Source: Gaiellasilicea sp963749515
GTDB taxonomy: Bacteria > Actinomycetota > Thermoleophilia > Gaiellales > Gaiellaceae
DNA length: 64,000 nt
Assembly (NCBI GenBank): GCA_963749515.1
Contig: CAVVMR010000010.1
Coordinates: 682,001 to 746,000 of the forward strand
Direction of reading: 5' to 3'
In this document: positions 1 to 8,655 of the stretch, piece after piece
How positions within the stretch are numbered: position 1 is the first letter of the stretch
How the letters are laid out: each line of letters starts with the position of its first letter
Notes under the pieces: generated by a model
Databases searched by the model: none
Told to the model about the DNA's origin: nothing
The model's input: only the letters and a program-made list of their open reading frames with translations
Translations under genes and position numbers: made by a program

Positions 1-206
1 ACTCCGACGAGCTCGAAGGCAAGCCGGACCAGGCGAAGGAGAAGATCGTCGAGGGCATGCTGGCGAAGCGCTTCTACGCCGCCCAGCCGGGCGGTGCGCT
101 CACGGAGCAGCCCTGGATCCACGACTCGGCGAAGACGGTCGGGCAGGCGCTCTCCGAGGCCGGGGCACGCGTGGTGGCTTTCCGGCGCCTCTCTGTCGCA
201 GAATAG
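1..206 (+). CDS. tsf: Elongation factor Ts, C-terminal end (partial)
   Basis: The frame starting at base 3 is open from the window edge to a TAG at 204-206 and reads as the last 67 residues of EF-Ts, the nucleotide exchange factor for EF-Tu. The stretch KIVEGMLAKRFYA is the EF-Ts C-terminal pattern. The gene lies just before pyrH and frr, the classical tsf-pyrH-frr order, which supports the call. The N-terminus is outside the window. Confidence 0.85.
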   Translation, partial: SDELEGKPDQAKEKIVEGMLAKRFYAAQPGGALTEQPWIHDSAKTVGQALSEAGARVVAFRRLSVAE

Positions 207-210
207 GGCC

Positions 211-993
211 GTGACAACGCAGGCAGAAACGGAGCTGGAGCTCGCGGGCAGCGTGCCCGCCTTCCGGCGTGTGGTGCTGAAGCTCTCCGGCGAGGCGTTG
301 ATGGGAGACCACGACTACGGCATCGACCCGGCGACGGTCGACGTGCTCGCGCGCGAGATCCTCTCCGTGCAGACCGAGGGGCTCGAGCTGGCGATCGTCG
401 TCGGTGGCGGCAACATCTACCGCGGCATGGCCGCGGCGGCCGAAGGGATGGACCGCGCCACGGCCGACTACGCCGGCATGCTCGCGACGGTCCTGAACGC
501 ACTGGCGCTCCAGGACGCGCTCGAGCGTGTCGGGGCCGACACACGTGTGCTCTCGGCACTCGAGGTCTCCGAGGTGGCCGAGCCGTACATCCGGCGCCGA
601 GCGATGCGACACCTCGAGAAGGGTCGGATCGTGATCTTCGCGGCCGGCACCGGCAACCCGTTCTTCACGACCGACACGGCCGCTGCCCTACGGGCGCTCG
701 AGATCGGCGCCGAGGCGATCCTGATGGGCAAGAACGGCACCAAGGGCGTTTACGACGGCGACCCGCGAACGGATCCCGACGCGACGTTCCTGCCCACTCT
801 GACTCACCTCGAGGCGATCGAGCGAGGCCTCCGCGTGATGGACACGACCGCGCTCTCGCTCTGCATGGAGAACGGGCTGCCGATCCACGTCTTCGAGCTC
901 GCCGAGGGCAATATCCTCCGCGTCGCGCGAGGACAGCGCGTGGGGACGATCATCTCCGAACTACATTCAGTGCCCGACAACAAGGAGAGCTGA
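211..993 (+). CDS. pyrH: UMP kinase (uridylate kinase)
   Basis: Phosphorylates UMP to UDP in pyrimidine synthesis. The 260-residue length fits the bacterial amino-acid-kinase-fold UMP kinase. Visible motifs are KLSGEALMG near the N-terminus, VVGGGNIYRG in the nucleotide-binding part, TTDTAAALRALEI in the middle and MGKNGTKGVYDGDPR toward the UMP/ATP site. GTG at 211 is chosen because it lies just after the tsf stop and gives a normal family N-terminus; the frame is also open upstream but would overlap tsf. Its TGA overlaps the frr ATG (TGATG), so the two are probably translationally coupled. Confidence 0.95.
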   Translation: MTTQAETELELAGSVPAFRRVVLKLSGEALMGDHDYGIDPATVDVLAREILSVQTEGLELAIVVGGGNIYRGMAAAAEGMDRATADYAGMLATVLNALALQDALERVGADTRVLSALEVSEVAEPYIRRRAMRHLEKGRIVIFAAGTGNPFFTTDTAAALRALEIGAEAILMGKNGTKGVYDGDPRTDPDATFLPTLTHLEAIERGLRVMDTTALSLCMENGLPIHVFELAEGNILRVARGQRVGTIISELHSVPDNKES

Positions 994-1556
994 TGCCGAG
1001 CATCGAGGAGTTCCTGGAGGACGCGAAGCGCCGGATGGACAAGTCGATCGAGATGACGCGCACCGAGTTCAACAGCGTGCGCACCGGCCGGGCCTCCGCC
1101 GCGCTTCTCGATCGGATCTCGATCGACTACTACGGGACGCCGACGCCGCTCAAGAACATGGCGACGATCGGCGCGCCCGAGCCGCGCATGCTGACGGTGC
1201 AGCCCTTCGACCCGACACAGATCAAGGCGATCGAGAAGGCCGTGATGGAGTCCGACCTCGGCCTCACGCCCTCGAACGACGGCAAGATCGTCCGGCTCCC
1301 GATCCCCCAGCTCACCGAGGAGCGCCGCAAGGAGCTCGTGAAGCTCGTCCGGCGCTACGGCGAGGACGGAAAGGTCGCAATCCGCAACGTCCGCCGCGAC
1401 GTCCTGAAGCACCTCGAGGAGCTGGTCAAGAACGGCGAGGTCGGGGACGACGAGGAGCGGCGCGGGGAGACCCAGGTGCAGAAGCTCACGGACGAGCACG
1501 TCGGCTCGATCGACGAGCTGATCAGGCACAAAGAGTCAGAGATCATGGAGGTATAG
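993..1556 (+). CDS. frr: Ribosome recycling factor
   Basis: Splits post-termination ribosomes together with EF-G. The 187 residues match the usual length of about 185. The N-terminal MDKSIEMTRTEFNSVRTGRAS segment (first helix) and the C-terminal helix ending near DELIRHKE are typical. An AAGGAG Shine-Dalgarno at 982-987 precedes ATG 993, which overlaps the pyrH stop. It forms part of the tsf-pyrH-frr-uppS-cdsA-dxr-rseP operon. Confidence 0.95.
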   Translation: MPSIEEFLEDAKRRMDKSIEMTRTEFNSVRTGRASAALLDRISIDYYGTPTPLKNMATIGAPEPRMLTVQPFDPTQIKAIEKAVMESDLGLTPSNDGKIVRLPIPQLTEERRKELVKLVRRYGEDGKVAIRNVRRDVLKHLEELVKNGEVGDDEERRGETQVQKLTDEHVGSIDELIRHKESEIMEV

Positions 1557-1609
1557 AGGTCGCCACCGACCTCAAACCGACCGACCTCGCCCGTAGCGTC
1601 GCGATCATC

Positions 1610-2266
1610 ATGGACGGCAACGGCCGCTGGGCGGAACGCCGCGGCCTGCCGGTCGCGGACGGCCACCGCGAGGGCACGCGGGCTCTCCGACGCACGGTCG
1701 AGGCGGCGATCGACCTCGGCGTGGCGTCGCTTGCGGTCTACGCCTTCTCGACCGAGAACTGGTCGCGGCCGGCCGACGAGGTCGAGGCGCTGATGGAGAT
1801 CTTCGGCGAGACGATCGAGCGCGAGCTTCCCGATCTCGCCAAGCAGGGCGTACGCACGCGCTTCATCGGCCGCCGCGACCGTGCGCCTGACTGGCTGCAG
1901 GCGATGATGGCCGCGCTCGAGACCGAGACGGCCGCGAACGACCGCCTCGCACTCTGGATTGCGTTCGACTACGGCGGCCGCGCCGAGCTCGTCGAGGCCA
2001 CGCGGCGTCTGATGGAGTCGGGTGTCGCGCCCGGCGACGTCGACGAGGACGCGCTCGCGGCTCAGCTCTACGCGCCGGAGCTGCCCGATCCGGATCTGCT
2101 GATTCGCACCTCGGGCGAGCTGCGCCTCTCGAACTTCCTTCTCTGGCAGCTTGCGTATGCGGAGCTCGTGTTCGTCGAGACGCTGTGGCCCGACTTTGGC
2201 GAGGCCGACCTCCGCAGTGCCTTGGCGGACTACGCGAGCCGCCGCCGCCGATTCGGCGGACGCTAG
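1610..2266 (+). CDS. uppS: Undecaprenyl (isoprenyl) diphosphate synthase, start unresolved
   Basis: Cis-prenyltransferase that builds the C55 carrier lipid diphosphate for peptidoglycan. MDGNGRWAERRG carries the catalytic Asp; YAFSTENWSRP and the C-terminal RTSGELRLSNFLLWQ are diagnostic. ATG 1610 is the first standard start in frame, but it falls inside the conserved block normally preceded by HVAII. The upstream frame continues as coding-like LARSVAII with no ATG, GTG or TTG back through frr. A GGAGG at 1547-1551 sits 7 bases before a GTC at 1559, so initiation at a non-standard codon (GTC 1559 or ATA 1553) or a sequence error is likely. The product itself is certain. Confidence 0.92.
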   Translation: MDGNGRWAERRGLPVADGHREGTRALRRTVEAAIDLGVASLAVYAFSTENWSRPADEVEALMEIFGETIERELPDLAKQGVRTRFIGRRDRAPDWLQAMMAALETETAANDRLALWIAFDYGGRAELVEATRRLMESGVAPGDVDEDALAAQLYAPELPDPDLLIRTSGELRLSNFLLWQLAYAELVFVETLWPDFGEADLRSALADYASRRRRFGGR

Positions 2267-2269
2267 CCG

Positions 2270-3067
2270 GTGAGCCAGTTCCTCTCGCGCGTGCTCGTGA
2301 CCGTGGTCGGCCTGCCGGTCGTGCTCGGCTTCGTCTACCTCGGCGGCTGGTGGCTGTTCGGGCTTGCGCTGTTCGCCGCGGTCGTCGCGCTGCACGAGTT
2401 CTACGTCATGGCACGCACGTTGCGGCCCCTCGTCCTGGCCGGGTACGCAGGAGCGATCGCAACCCTGCTCGGCGCCCAGCTCGGCGGGCCGGAGTGGATG
2501 GTCGGTGGCTTCATGCTCACGCTCGTGCTCTCGTTCCTGCTCTACGGGATCGCGGAGACGCGTCAGACCGCGACGGTGACGATGAGCACGACGATCATGG
2601 GCACCGCGTGGATCGCGCTCGGGCTCGCGCATCTGCTGTTACTACGCGACTTTCCCGAGTACGGCCGGATTGCGGTCTTCGCCGTCCTGATCGCCGTGTT
2701 CGCCGACGACACGGCCGCGTACCTGATCGGCCGCCTCGTCGGACGGCACAAGCTCGCACCCTCGCTCTCGCCCGGAAAGACGTGGGAGGGGTTCGTCGCC
2801 GGAACGATCGCCGCCGTCGTGGCGTCGTTCTTCACGCTCTACGACGACCGGCACGAGTTTCTCTCCATCTGGCAGGCGGTGGCACTCGGCCTGGCGATCG
2901 CGCTCGCCGGCGCCGCCGGGGATCTCTTCGAATCCGCGCTCAAGCGCGACCTGCAGGTGAAGGACTCCGGGCGGCTGCTCGGCGGCCACGGCGGCATGCT
3001 CGACCGCATCGACGCGCTGCTCTTCGCCTCGGTGGCGTCCTTCTTCACGGTCATCGCCCTCTCGTAG
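2270..3067 (+). CDS. cdsA: Phosphatidate cytidylyltransferase (CDP-diglyceride synthase)
   Basis: Makes CDP-diacylglycerol from phosphatidate and CTP in the membrane. The 265-residue protein is a chain of hydrophobic segments followed by the family signature near the C-terminus: SALKRDLQVKD, then GGHGGMLDRIDALLF with the conserved Asp residues. GTG 2270 begins 3 bases after the uppS stop, giving MSQFLSRVLV. Placement between uppS and dxr is common in bacteria. Confidence 0.94.
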   Translation: MSQFLSRVLVTVVGLPVVLGFVYLGGWWLFGLALFAAVVALHEFYVMARTLRPLVLAGYAGAIATLLGAQLGGPEWMVGGFMLTLVLSFLLYGIAETRQTATVTMSTTIMGTAWIALGLAHLLLLRDFPEYGRIAVFAVLIAVFADDTAAYLIGRLVGRHKLAPSLSPGKTWEGFVAGTIAAVVASFFTLYDDRHEFLSIWQAVALGLAIALAGAAGDLFESALKRDLQVKDSGRLLGGHGGMLDRIDALLFASVASFFTVIALS

Positions 3068-3081
3068 GGCACACTGTGCGC

Positions 3082-4158
3082 GTGAAGCGAGTCGCGCTGC
3101 TCGGCGCCACCGGCTCGATTGGCCGGCAGGCGATCGAGGTCGTGGAGCGGAACCCGGAGCTTGAGTTGTGCGCTCTCGCGTCAGGCTCAGCCGATCTCGC
3201 TCAGCTGGCAGCCGAGCACGGCGTCCAGCACACGCAGGTCGGGGGCGATCTCACGGAGCTACTCGAAGCTTCGAGCCCGGACGTCGTCCTCAACGCGGTC
3301 GTCGGCTTCGCCGGCGTCGGCGCGACCCTCTGGACGCTCGAGCGGGGCGTCACGCTCGCGCTCGCGAACAAGGAGAGCCTCGTCGCCGCCGGAGAGCTCG
3401 CGCTCGCCGCGAGGGAGCGGGGAGGGGGGCTGCTGCTGCCGGTGGACTCCGAGCACTCTGCGCTCTTTCAATGTCTCGAGGGGCGAGCCGCAGGCTCAGT
3501 CGAGTCGCTCGTCCTGACCGCCTCGGGCGGGCCGTTCCGCGGCCGCACGCGAGCCGACCTCGAAGCCGTCGGCGTCGACGAGGCGCTGGCACACCCGACC
3601 TGGAGCATGGGGCCGAAGATCACCGTCGACTCGGCCACGCTCGCCAACAAGGGGCTCGAGCTGATCGAGGCTCACTTTCTCTTCGACGTCGCCTACGAGG
3701 ACATCGAGATCGTCATCCACCCGAGCTCGATCGTTCACTCGCTCGTTCGCTTCCGTGACGGTGCTGCGCTGGCGCATCTCGGCTACCCGGACATGACCGT
3801 TCCGATCTCCTACGCGCTGACCTATCCGGAGCGCGCTGCGACCGAGGTCCCGCAGCTCGATCTCGCCGGCGGCCTGACGCTCGAGTTCTCGGCCCCCGAT
3901 CTGACCACGTTTCCGCTGGTCGCCCTGGCACGGCGCGCAGGTGAGCTCGGCGGAACCTATCCCTGTGTCTTCAACGCCGCGAACGAGGTCGCCGTGGCCG
4001 CATTCCTCGAGGGAAAGCTGCCCTTCCTCGGCATCGCCGAGGTCGTCGAGGAGGCGCTCGCCGCCGCGGACGGGAGCCCGGTGCGAGATCTGGCCGAGCT
4101 CGTCGAGGTCGACGCCATCGCTCGCCGGCTGGCAGGGCGCGGAGTGCCCGTCGCATGA
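3082..4158 (+). CDS. dxr: 1-deoxy-D-xylulose 5-phosphate reductoisomerase
   Basis: Converts DXP to MEP with NADPH, the committed step of non-mevalonate isoprenoid synthesis. Motifs in order: GATGSIG (NADPH binding), ALANKESLVAAGE, VDSEHSALFQCLEG, the metal/substrate region HPTWSMGPKITVDSATLANKGLE, and FNAANEVAVAAFL near the C-terminus. At 358 residues it is slightly shorter than the usual 380-400. GTG 3082 is chosen; GTG 3076, two codons upstream, is an equal alternative. Its TGA overlaps the rseP ATG. ispG of the same pathway lies 1.3 kb downstream. Confidence 0.95.
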   Translation: MKRVALLGATGSIGRQAIEVVERNPELELCALASGSADLAQLAAEHGVQHTQVGGDLTELLEASSPDVVLNAVVGFAGVGATLWTLERGVTLALANKESLVAAGELALAARERGGGLLLPVDSEHSALFQCLEGRAAGSVESLVLTASGGPFRGRTRADLEAVGVDEALAHPTWSMGPKITVDSATLANKGLELIEAHFLFDVAYEDIEIVIHPSSIVHSLVRFRDGAALAHLGYPDMTVPISYALTYPERAATEVPQLDLAGGLTLEFSAPDLTTFPLVALARRAGELGGTYPCVFNAANEVAVAAFLEGKLPFLGIAEVVEEALAAADGSPVRDLAELVEVDAIARRLAGRGVPVA

Positions 4159-5369
4159 ACATCTTCGTCGGGATCCTCGGCCTCGGCTTCCTGATCCTGA
4201 TCCACGAGGCCGGCCACTTCTTCGTCGCCAGAGCAGTCGGGATGAACCCGCGCAAGTTCTATCTCGGGTTCCCGCCCGCGGTCGTGAAGACGAAGCGGAA
4301 CGGGATCGAGTACGGCATCGGCGCGATCCCACTCGGCGGCTACGTCAAGATTCCCGGCATGCATCGCCCCGCGGCGGGCGATCTGGACATGCACTTCGGT
4401 CGCGCCGTGGAGGAGCAGCCGTCGCTGCGACGCCCCGTGGACGCCCTACGCGAGCGGCTCGACGAGAACGACTACCCCGGTGCGCTCGAGGCCGTCAAGG
4501 CCCTCTCCGAGGCGCGCGAGGCCGTCACGCTGTCGCCTTCGGCCGAGAGGGCGGCGGAGCGGGGCGTCGGTGACATCGAGGATGCCCTGGCACCGGACGC
4601 CTACTGGCGCGCGAAGACCTGGAAGCGCGTTGCCGTCATCTTCGCCGGGCCCGCCGCCAACCTCGTCTTTGCAGTCGCGATGTTCGCGGCTCTGTACATG
4701 GCGTTGAGCTCGAGCTACATCCTCGGGTTCCAGCAGCGCGTGACGAACGAGACCGTCTCGACGACGGTCAACAGTGTCCTGTCCGACAGCCCGGCCGAGG
4801 CGGCGGGACTGCGGCCGGGCGACCGCATCGTCGCGATCGACGGCAAGCCGGTCGACGGCGACTCGATCCGACCTGCGATCCAGGCGTCCGAGGGGAATCC
4901 GATCCGCGTGACCGTGCAGCGTGGCGGAGAGACCGTGCAGCTCGCCCGCGTCCGGCCGGAGAGGTCAGAGCAGCGCGGGCCGTTGGAGTCGATCACCGCT
5001 TCGCTCGACTACACGTGGTACGTGACGAAGCAGATCGGCGGCACCGTCGGCCGTCTCGTCACAGGGGACGGGCGGGACGAGATCTCCAGCCCGGTCGGCA
5101 TCGTCCAGGGCTCCTCCGAGGCGCTCGACCAGGGTGCGAGCACGTACCTCACGCTGCTCGGGCTGATCAGCCTCTCGCTCGCGCTCTTGAACCTCCTGCC
5201 GCTGCTGCCGCTCGACGGCGGTCACATCGCGTTCTCGCTCGTGGAGGGAATCCGCGGGAAGGCGGTCACACGGGAGGTCTACGAGCGTGTCTCGGCGGTC
5301 GGGATCGCGGTCGTATTGCTCCTCTTCTTCATCGGCCTCTCGAACGACATAGGCCGGCTGGGTAGCTAG
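4155..5369 (+). CDS. rseP: Site-2 intramembrane metalloprotease, RseP/Rip1-like
   Basis: Zinc protease that cuts transmembrane proteins such as anti-sigma factors. The first membrane helix carries ILIHEAGHFF (HExxH). A PDZ domain lies around SPAEAAGLRPGDRIVAIDG, and the late helix has LNLLPLLPLDGGH, the second metal-ligand motif. An acidic, charged insertion of about 75 residues (roughly 75-150) sits between the HExxH helix and the next membrane segment; its role is unknown. ATG 4155 overlaps the dxr stop. Position after dxr matches the conserved dxr-rseP order. Confidence 0.93.
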   Translation: MNIFVGILGLGFLILIHEAGHFFVARAVGMNPRKFYLGFPPAVVKTKRNGIEYGIGAIPLGGYVKIPGMHRPAAGDLDMHFGRAVEEQPSLRRPVDALRERLDENDYPGALEAVKALSEAREAVTLSPSAERAAERGVGDIEDALAPDAYWRAKTWKRVAVIFAGPAANLVFAVAMFAALYMALSSSYILGFQQRVTNETVSTTVNSVLSDSPAEAAGLRPGDRIVAIDGKPVDGDSIRPAIQASEGNPIRVTVQRGGETVQLARVRPERSEQRGPLESITASLDYTWYVTKQIGGTVGRLVTGDGRDEISSPVGIVQGSSEALDQGASTYLTLLGLISLSLALLNLLPLLPLDGGHIAFSLVEGIRGKAVTREVYERVSAVGIAVVLLLFFIGLSNDIGRLGS

Positions 5370-5376
5370 GCGCAAG

Positions 5377-5446
5377 ATGAGCATCCTCGGCAGCGGATGC
5401 TCATCGCGCGAAGACCCCTGAAGGGGCCGCTGGCGCGGCCCAAAAC
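5377..5446. repeat. Composite hairpin repeat, copy 1 (rseP-ispG gap)
   Basis: An 11-bp perfect inverted repeat (GATGAGCATCC 5377-5387, GGATGCTCATC 5396-5406) is followed directly by the core GCGCGAAGACCCCTGAAG (5407-5424) and a second hairpin, GGGCCGC/GCGGCCC (5425-5442). The same order, read on the other strand, recurs at 32.7-32.9 and 35.8 kb, and the core alone at 6.6 kb. It may also act as a terminator for the upstream operon, although no T-run follows. Confidence 0.7.
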
Positions 5447-5471
5447 CACGCCCCCCGGTACGCTGTTCCTG

Positions 5472-6605
5472 ATGGCCTCGGACGTTCAGATCAAGGTTGG
5501 GAACGTCCCGATCGGGGGCGGTGCGCCGGTTGTCGTGCAGTCGATGACCCTGACGCCGACGCGCGACGTCGAGGCGACCACGGCGCAGATCGCGGCGCTC
5601 GTCTCGGCGGGCTGCGAGGTCGTCCGCTGCGCGGTGCCGAAGACGGAGGACGCCGCTGCGCTCGCCCGGATCGTCCGGTTCAGCCCGATTCCGGTGATCG
5701 CGGACATCCACTTCAACGCGAGCCTCGCGCTGAAGGCGATCGAGGCGGGGGTCGCCGCGGTGCGGATCAATCCCGGCAACATCGGCGGGCCGGACAAAGT
5801 CGAACTGGTCGTCAACGCCGCCAAGAAGGCGGGAATCCCGATGCGCATCGGCGCGAACTCCGGCTCGCTGCCCAAGCACCTTCAGGAGCTGGCGCAGGTC
5901 GATCAGGCGGAGGCGCTCGTCGCGGCGGCGATCGAAGAGGTCGAGCTGCTCGAGAAGCTCGACTACCGCGACTTCAAGATCTCGGTCAAGTCGACGCACG
6001 TCCCGACCATGATCCGCGCCTACCGCATGCTCGCGGGAAAGGTTCCGTATCCGCTCCACCTCGGCGTCACCGAGGCCGGCACGCAGTTCTCGGGCTCGAT
6101 CAAGAGCGCCGTCGGCATGGGAGCCCTGCTCGCCGACGGGATCGGCGACACGATTCGAGTCTCTCTCACGGCTGACCCAGTCAGGGAGGTCGAGACGTGC
6201 TGGGAGATCCTGAAGGCGCTCGGACTGCGCGAGCGCGGGCCGGTGATGATCTCGTGCCCCTCGTGCGGCCGTGACAACGTCGGCGTCGAGAAGCTCGCCG
6301 TCGTCGTCGAGGACCGCCTGAAGGAGTATCCGCAGGCTTTCGAGGTCGCCGTCATGGGCTGCGCCGTGAACGGGCCGGGGGAGGCAGGGGACGCCGATTT
6401 CGGGATCGCGGGCGGCCGGGACGTCGGCTTCATCTACTCCCATGGCCGGGTGCTCAAGAAGGTGAGCTCCGACATCCTGATCGACGAGCTGTTCCACGAG
6501 ATCGACCGCTGGATCGAGGGCGGGATGCAGCGCCCGAAGCGCCTGAAGATGGCAAAGCCGGCCGCCCTCGCAATGGCCGAGGCCTCCCTGATTCCCCTCG
6601 ACTGA
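5472..6605 (+). CDS. ispG: 4-hydroxy-3-methylbut-2-en-1-yl diphosphate synthase
   Basis: Penultimate MEP-pathway enzyme, a 4Fe-4S protein that converts MEcPP to HMBPP. The 377-residue length fits the bacterial form. Cluster ligands are visible as CPSC (MISCPSCGRDN) and MGCAVNGPGEA; the TIM-barrel part contains VVQSMTLTPTRD and VRINPGNIGG. The frame is open further upstream, but ATG 5472 gives the family N-terminus, and the upstream stretch is occupied by a hairpin repeat. A related repeat core follows the gene at 6615. Confidence 0.94.
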   Translation: MASDVQIKVGNVPIGGGAPVVVQSMTLTPTRDVEATTAQIAALVSAGCEVVRCAVPKTEDAAALARIVRFSPIPVIADIHFNASLALKAIEAGVAAVRINPGNIGGPDKVELVVNAAKKAGIPMRIGANSGSLPKHLQELAQVDQAEALVAAAIEEVELLEKLDYRDFKISVKSTHVPTMIRAYRMLAGKVPYPLHLGVTEAGTQFSGSIKSAVGMGALLADGIGDTIRVSLTADPVREVETCWEILKALGLRERGPVMISCPSCGRDNVGVEKLAVVVEDRLKEYPQAFEVAVMGCAVNGPGEAGDADFGIAGGRDVGFIYSHGRVLKKVSSDILIDELFHEIDRWIEGGMQRPKRLKMAKPAALAMAEASLIPLD

Positions 6606-6614
6606 GCTGTTTGC

Positions 6615-6651
6615 AGCGAAGACCCCTGAAGGGCCGCCTACGGCGGCCGCC
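6615..6651. repeat. Composite hairpin repeat, partial copy 2 (ispG-proS gap)
   Basis: The core GCGAAGACCCCTGAAG is followed by GGGCCGCC-tac-GGCGGCC, as in copy 1, but the adjoining inverted-repeat half is missing. It lies between ispG and proS, 20 bases before the proS start. Could serve as an intergenic terminator. Confidence 0.6.
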
Positions 6652-6670
6652 ATTTCACTAGTCTCTCGCG

Positions 6671-8356
6671 ATGATTCACCGCGCCTCCCAGCTGCACCTT
6701 CCGACCCTGCGCGACGCTCCGTCCGACGCCGAGGCGCTCTCGCACAAGCTGCTCGTGCGCGGCGGCTTCATCCGCCAGGTCGGGGCGGGGCTCTGGACAT
6801 TTCTTCCGCTCGGCTGGCGCGTCCACCGCAAGGTCGACCAGATCATTCGCGAGGAGCTCGACGTGATCGGCGCGCAGGAGATGTTCGCGCCGGTGCTCAC
6901 GCCCGCCGAGTTGTGGATCAAGTCCGGGCGGTACGGGATCCCCGAGCTCTTCAAGCTCCAGGACCGGAACGGCCGCGACTTCATCCTGCCGCTCACGCAC
7001 GAGGAGACGTTCGCCTTCCACGCGGTCGAGCTCCAGAGCTACCGCCAGCTCCCGCAGTCCTGGTACCACTTCCAGACCAAGGATCGCGACGAGCCTCGTC
7101 CCAGGGGCGGCCTGCTCCGAGTCCGCGAGTTCGTAATGAAGGACTCGTACTCGTTCGACCGCGACGAGGCGGGGCTCGACGTCAGCTTCCAGGCGCACAA
7201 GGGCGCGTACGAGCGGATCTTCGAGCGCTGCGGCCTCGAGACACACGCCGTCCAGGCCGAGAGCGGGATGATGGGCGGCAAGGAGTCGCTCGACTACCTC
7301 GCGCCTTCCGGCTCAGGCGAGAACACGCTCGTCACCTGCGAGAACGGCGACTATGCGGCCGACCTCGAGATCGCGTTGGGCGTCCCGCGCCCGCCGGAGT
7401 CGCCCGAGACCCTTGCTGCCCCCGCTGAGATCGAGACACCGGACACGCGCACGTGCGAGGCGCTCGCGGAGCTGCTCTCGATCGACCTTGCGACGACGAC
7501 GAAGGCGATGCCGGTAGTGAAGGACGACGGCACGCTGGTGCTCGCCCTGCTCCGCGGCGACGACCGCCTCGAGGAGGCCAAGCTGCAATCGGTGCTCAGC
7601 TCGGACTTTCGTCCGGCGACCAACGAGGAGATCGTCGCGGGCTTCGGCGCAGAGGGCGGCTCGCTGGGCCCGGTGGGGTTCAAAGGGCCGGTCGTAGCCG
7701 ACGAGACTCTCCGCGAGGGCCAGTTCGTCTCAGGTGCGAACCGCACCGGCTGGCATCTCCGCGGCGTGGAGGCGGGCCGCGACTACGAGGCCGAGTTCGC
7801 TGACATCCGCCAGCCGAAGGAGGGCGACGCATGCCCGATCTGCGGCGGCCGGCTCGGCTTCCAGACAGCGATCGAGGTCGGCCACATCTTCAAGCTCGGG
7901 ACCAAGTACTCGGAGGCCTTCGGCGCCAAGTATCTGGACGAGGACGGCGTCGAGAAGCCGATCGTGATGGGCTCGTACGGAATCGGGCCAGGCCGCGTGC
8001 TCGCGGCCGCCGTCGAGCAGCACGGCGACGAGGACGAGGGGATGGTCTGGCCGGCCGAGATCGCCCCCTACGACGTGCACGTGGTCATCCTGGGCTGGGA
8101 CAATCCCGAGCTCGTCACCGTCGGCGAGCAGGTCGCCGCGAGCCTCTCGGCAGAAGGGCTCGACGTCCTGCTCGACGACCGCGAGCTGCGCCCGGGCGAG
8201 AAGTTCGCCGACGCCGATCTGATCGGCTGCCCGCTCCGGGTCACGGTTGGCAAGAAGACCCTCGAGGACGGAGCCGTCGACCTCAAGAATCGAATAAGCG
8301 GTGAAGAATCGCGCGTGGCGGGTTTGGAGATCGGAAAACGGGTAGTCGAGAGCTGA
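6671..8356 (+). CDS. proS: Prolyl-tRNA synthetase
   Basis: Class II aminoacyl-tRNA synthetase of the bacterial type (561 residues). Motif 1 is in the GAGLWTFLPLGWRVHRK region, motif 2 at RGGLLRVREFVMKDSYSFD, and motif 3 at GSYGIGPGRVLAAAVEQ. Residues about 225-390 form the YbaK-like editing insertion that removes mischarged alanine. An anticodon-binding domain ends the protein. Its TGA overlaps the next ATG (TGATG). Confidence 0.96.
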   Translation: MIHRASQLHLPTLRDAPSDAEALSHKLLVRGGFIRQVGAGLWTFLPLGWRVHRKVDQIIREELDVIGAQEMFAPVLTPAELWIKSGRYGIPELFKLQDRNGRDFILPLTHEETFAFHAVELQSYRQLPQSWYHFQTKDRDEPRPRGGLLRVREFVMKDSYSFDRDEAGLDVSFQAHKGAYERIFERCGLETHAVQAESGMMGGKESLDYLAPSGSGENTLVTCENGDYAADLEIALGVPRPPESPETLAAPAEIETPDTRTCEALAELLSIDLATTTKAMPVVKDDGTLVLALLRGDDRLEEAKLQSVLSSDFRPATNEEIVAGFGAEGGSLGPVGFKGPVVADETLREGQFVSGANRTGWHLRGVEAGRDYEAEFADIRQPKEGDACPICGGRLGFQTAIEVGHIFKLGTKYSEAFGAKYLDEDGVEKPIVMGSYGIGPGRVLAAAVEQHGDEDEGMVWPAEIAPYDVHVVILGWDNPELVTVGEQVAASLSAEGLDVLLDDRELRPGEKFADADLIGCPLRVTVGKKTLEDGAVDLKNRISGEESRVAGLEIGKRVVES

Positions 8357-8655
8357 TGCCCCGAAAGCGCAAGTACAGCGACGAGGATTTCGGGACGACC
8401 ATCGAGCGCCTGATGGCCGACACCGGGCTGACCTACCGAGGACTGGCCGCCAAGACGGGGCTGTCGGCCGGATACCTGAACCATCTCGTGCACGGCAACC
8501 GGCCGGTTCCCTCGAAGGACGTCGTCGTTCGCCTTGCCGAGGCCCTCGGTGTCGAGCCCGAGCACTTCCGCGAGTACCGGCTGCGAGTCATCGCCGACCG
8601 GCTCGAGGAGATGCCCGACCTCGTCGACCGGCTCTACCGGAGACTGGCGAGCTAA
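8356..8655 (+). CDS. Small XRE-family helix-turn-helix protein
   Basis: A 99-residue protein that is essentially one XRE/Cro-type HTH domain: TYRGLAAKTGLSAGYLNHLVHGNRPVPSKDVVVRLAEAL, with the usual QT-S-x-L spacing. DNA binding is expected; target unknown. It is coupled to proS by overlapping start and stop. Its TAA shares bases with the stop of the convergent gene (CTAA). Confidence 0.8.
   Translation: MPRKRKYSDEDFGTTIERLMADTGLTYRGLAAKTGLSAGYLNHLVHGNRPVPSKDVVVRLAEALGVEPEHFREYRLRVIADRLEEMPDLVDRLYRRLAS

Noticed and set aside
4965..6653. 562-codon minus-strand open frame opposite ispG
   Set aside because: Shadow frame; the plus strand carries the iron-sulfur motifs of IspG.
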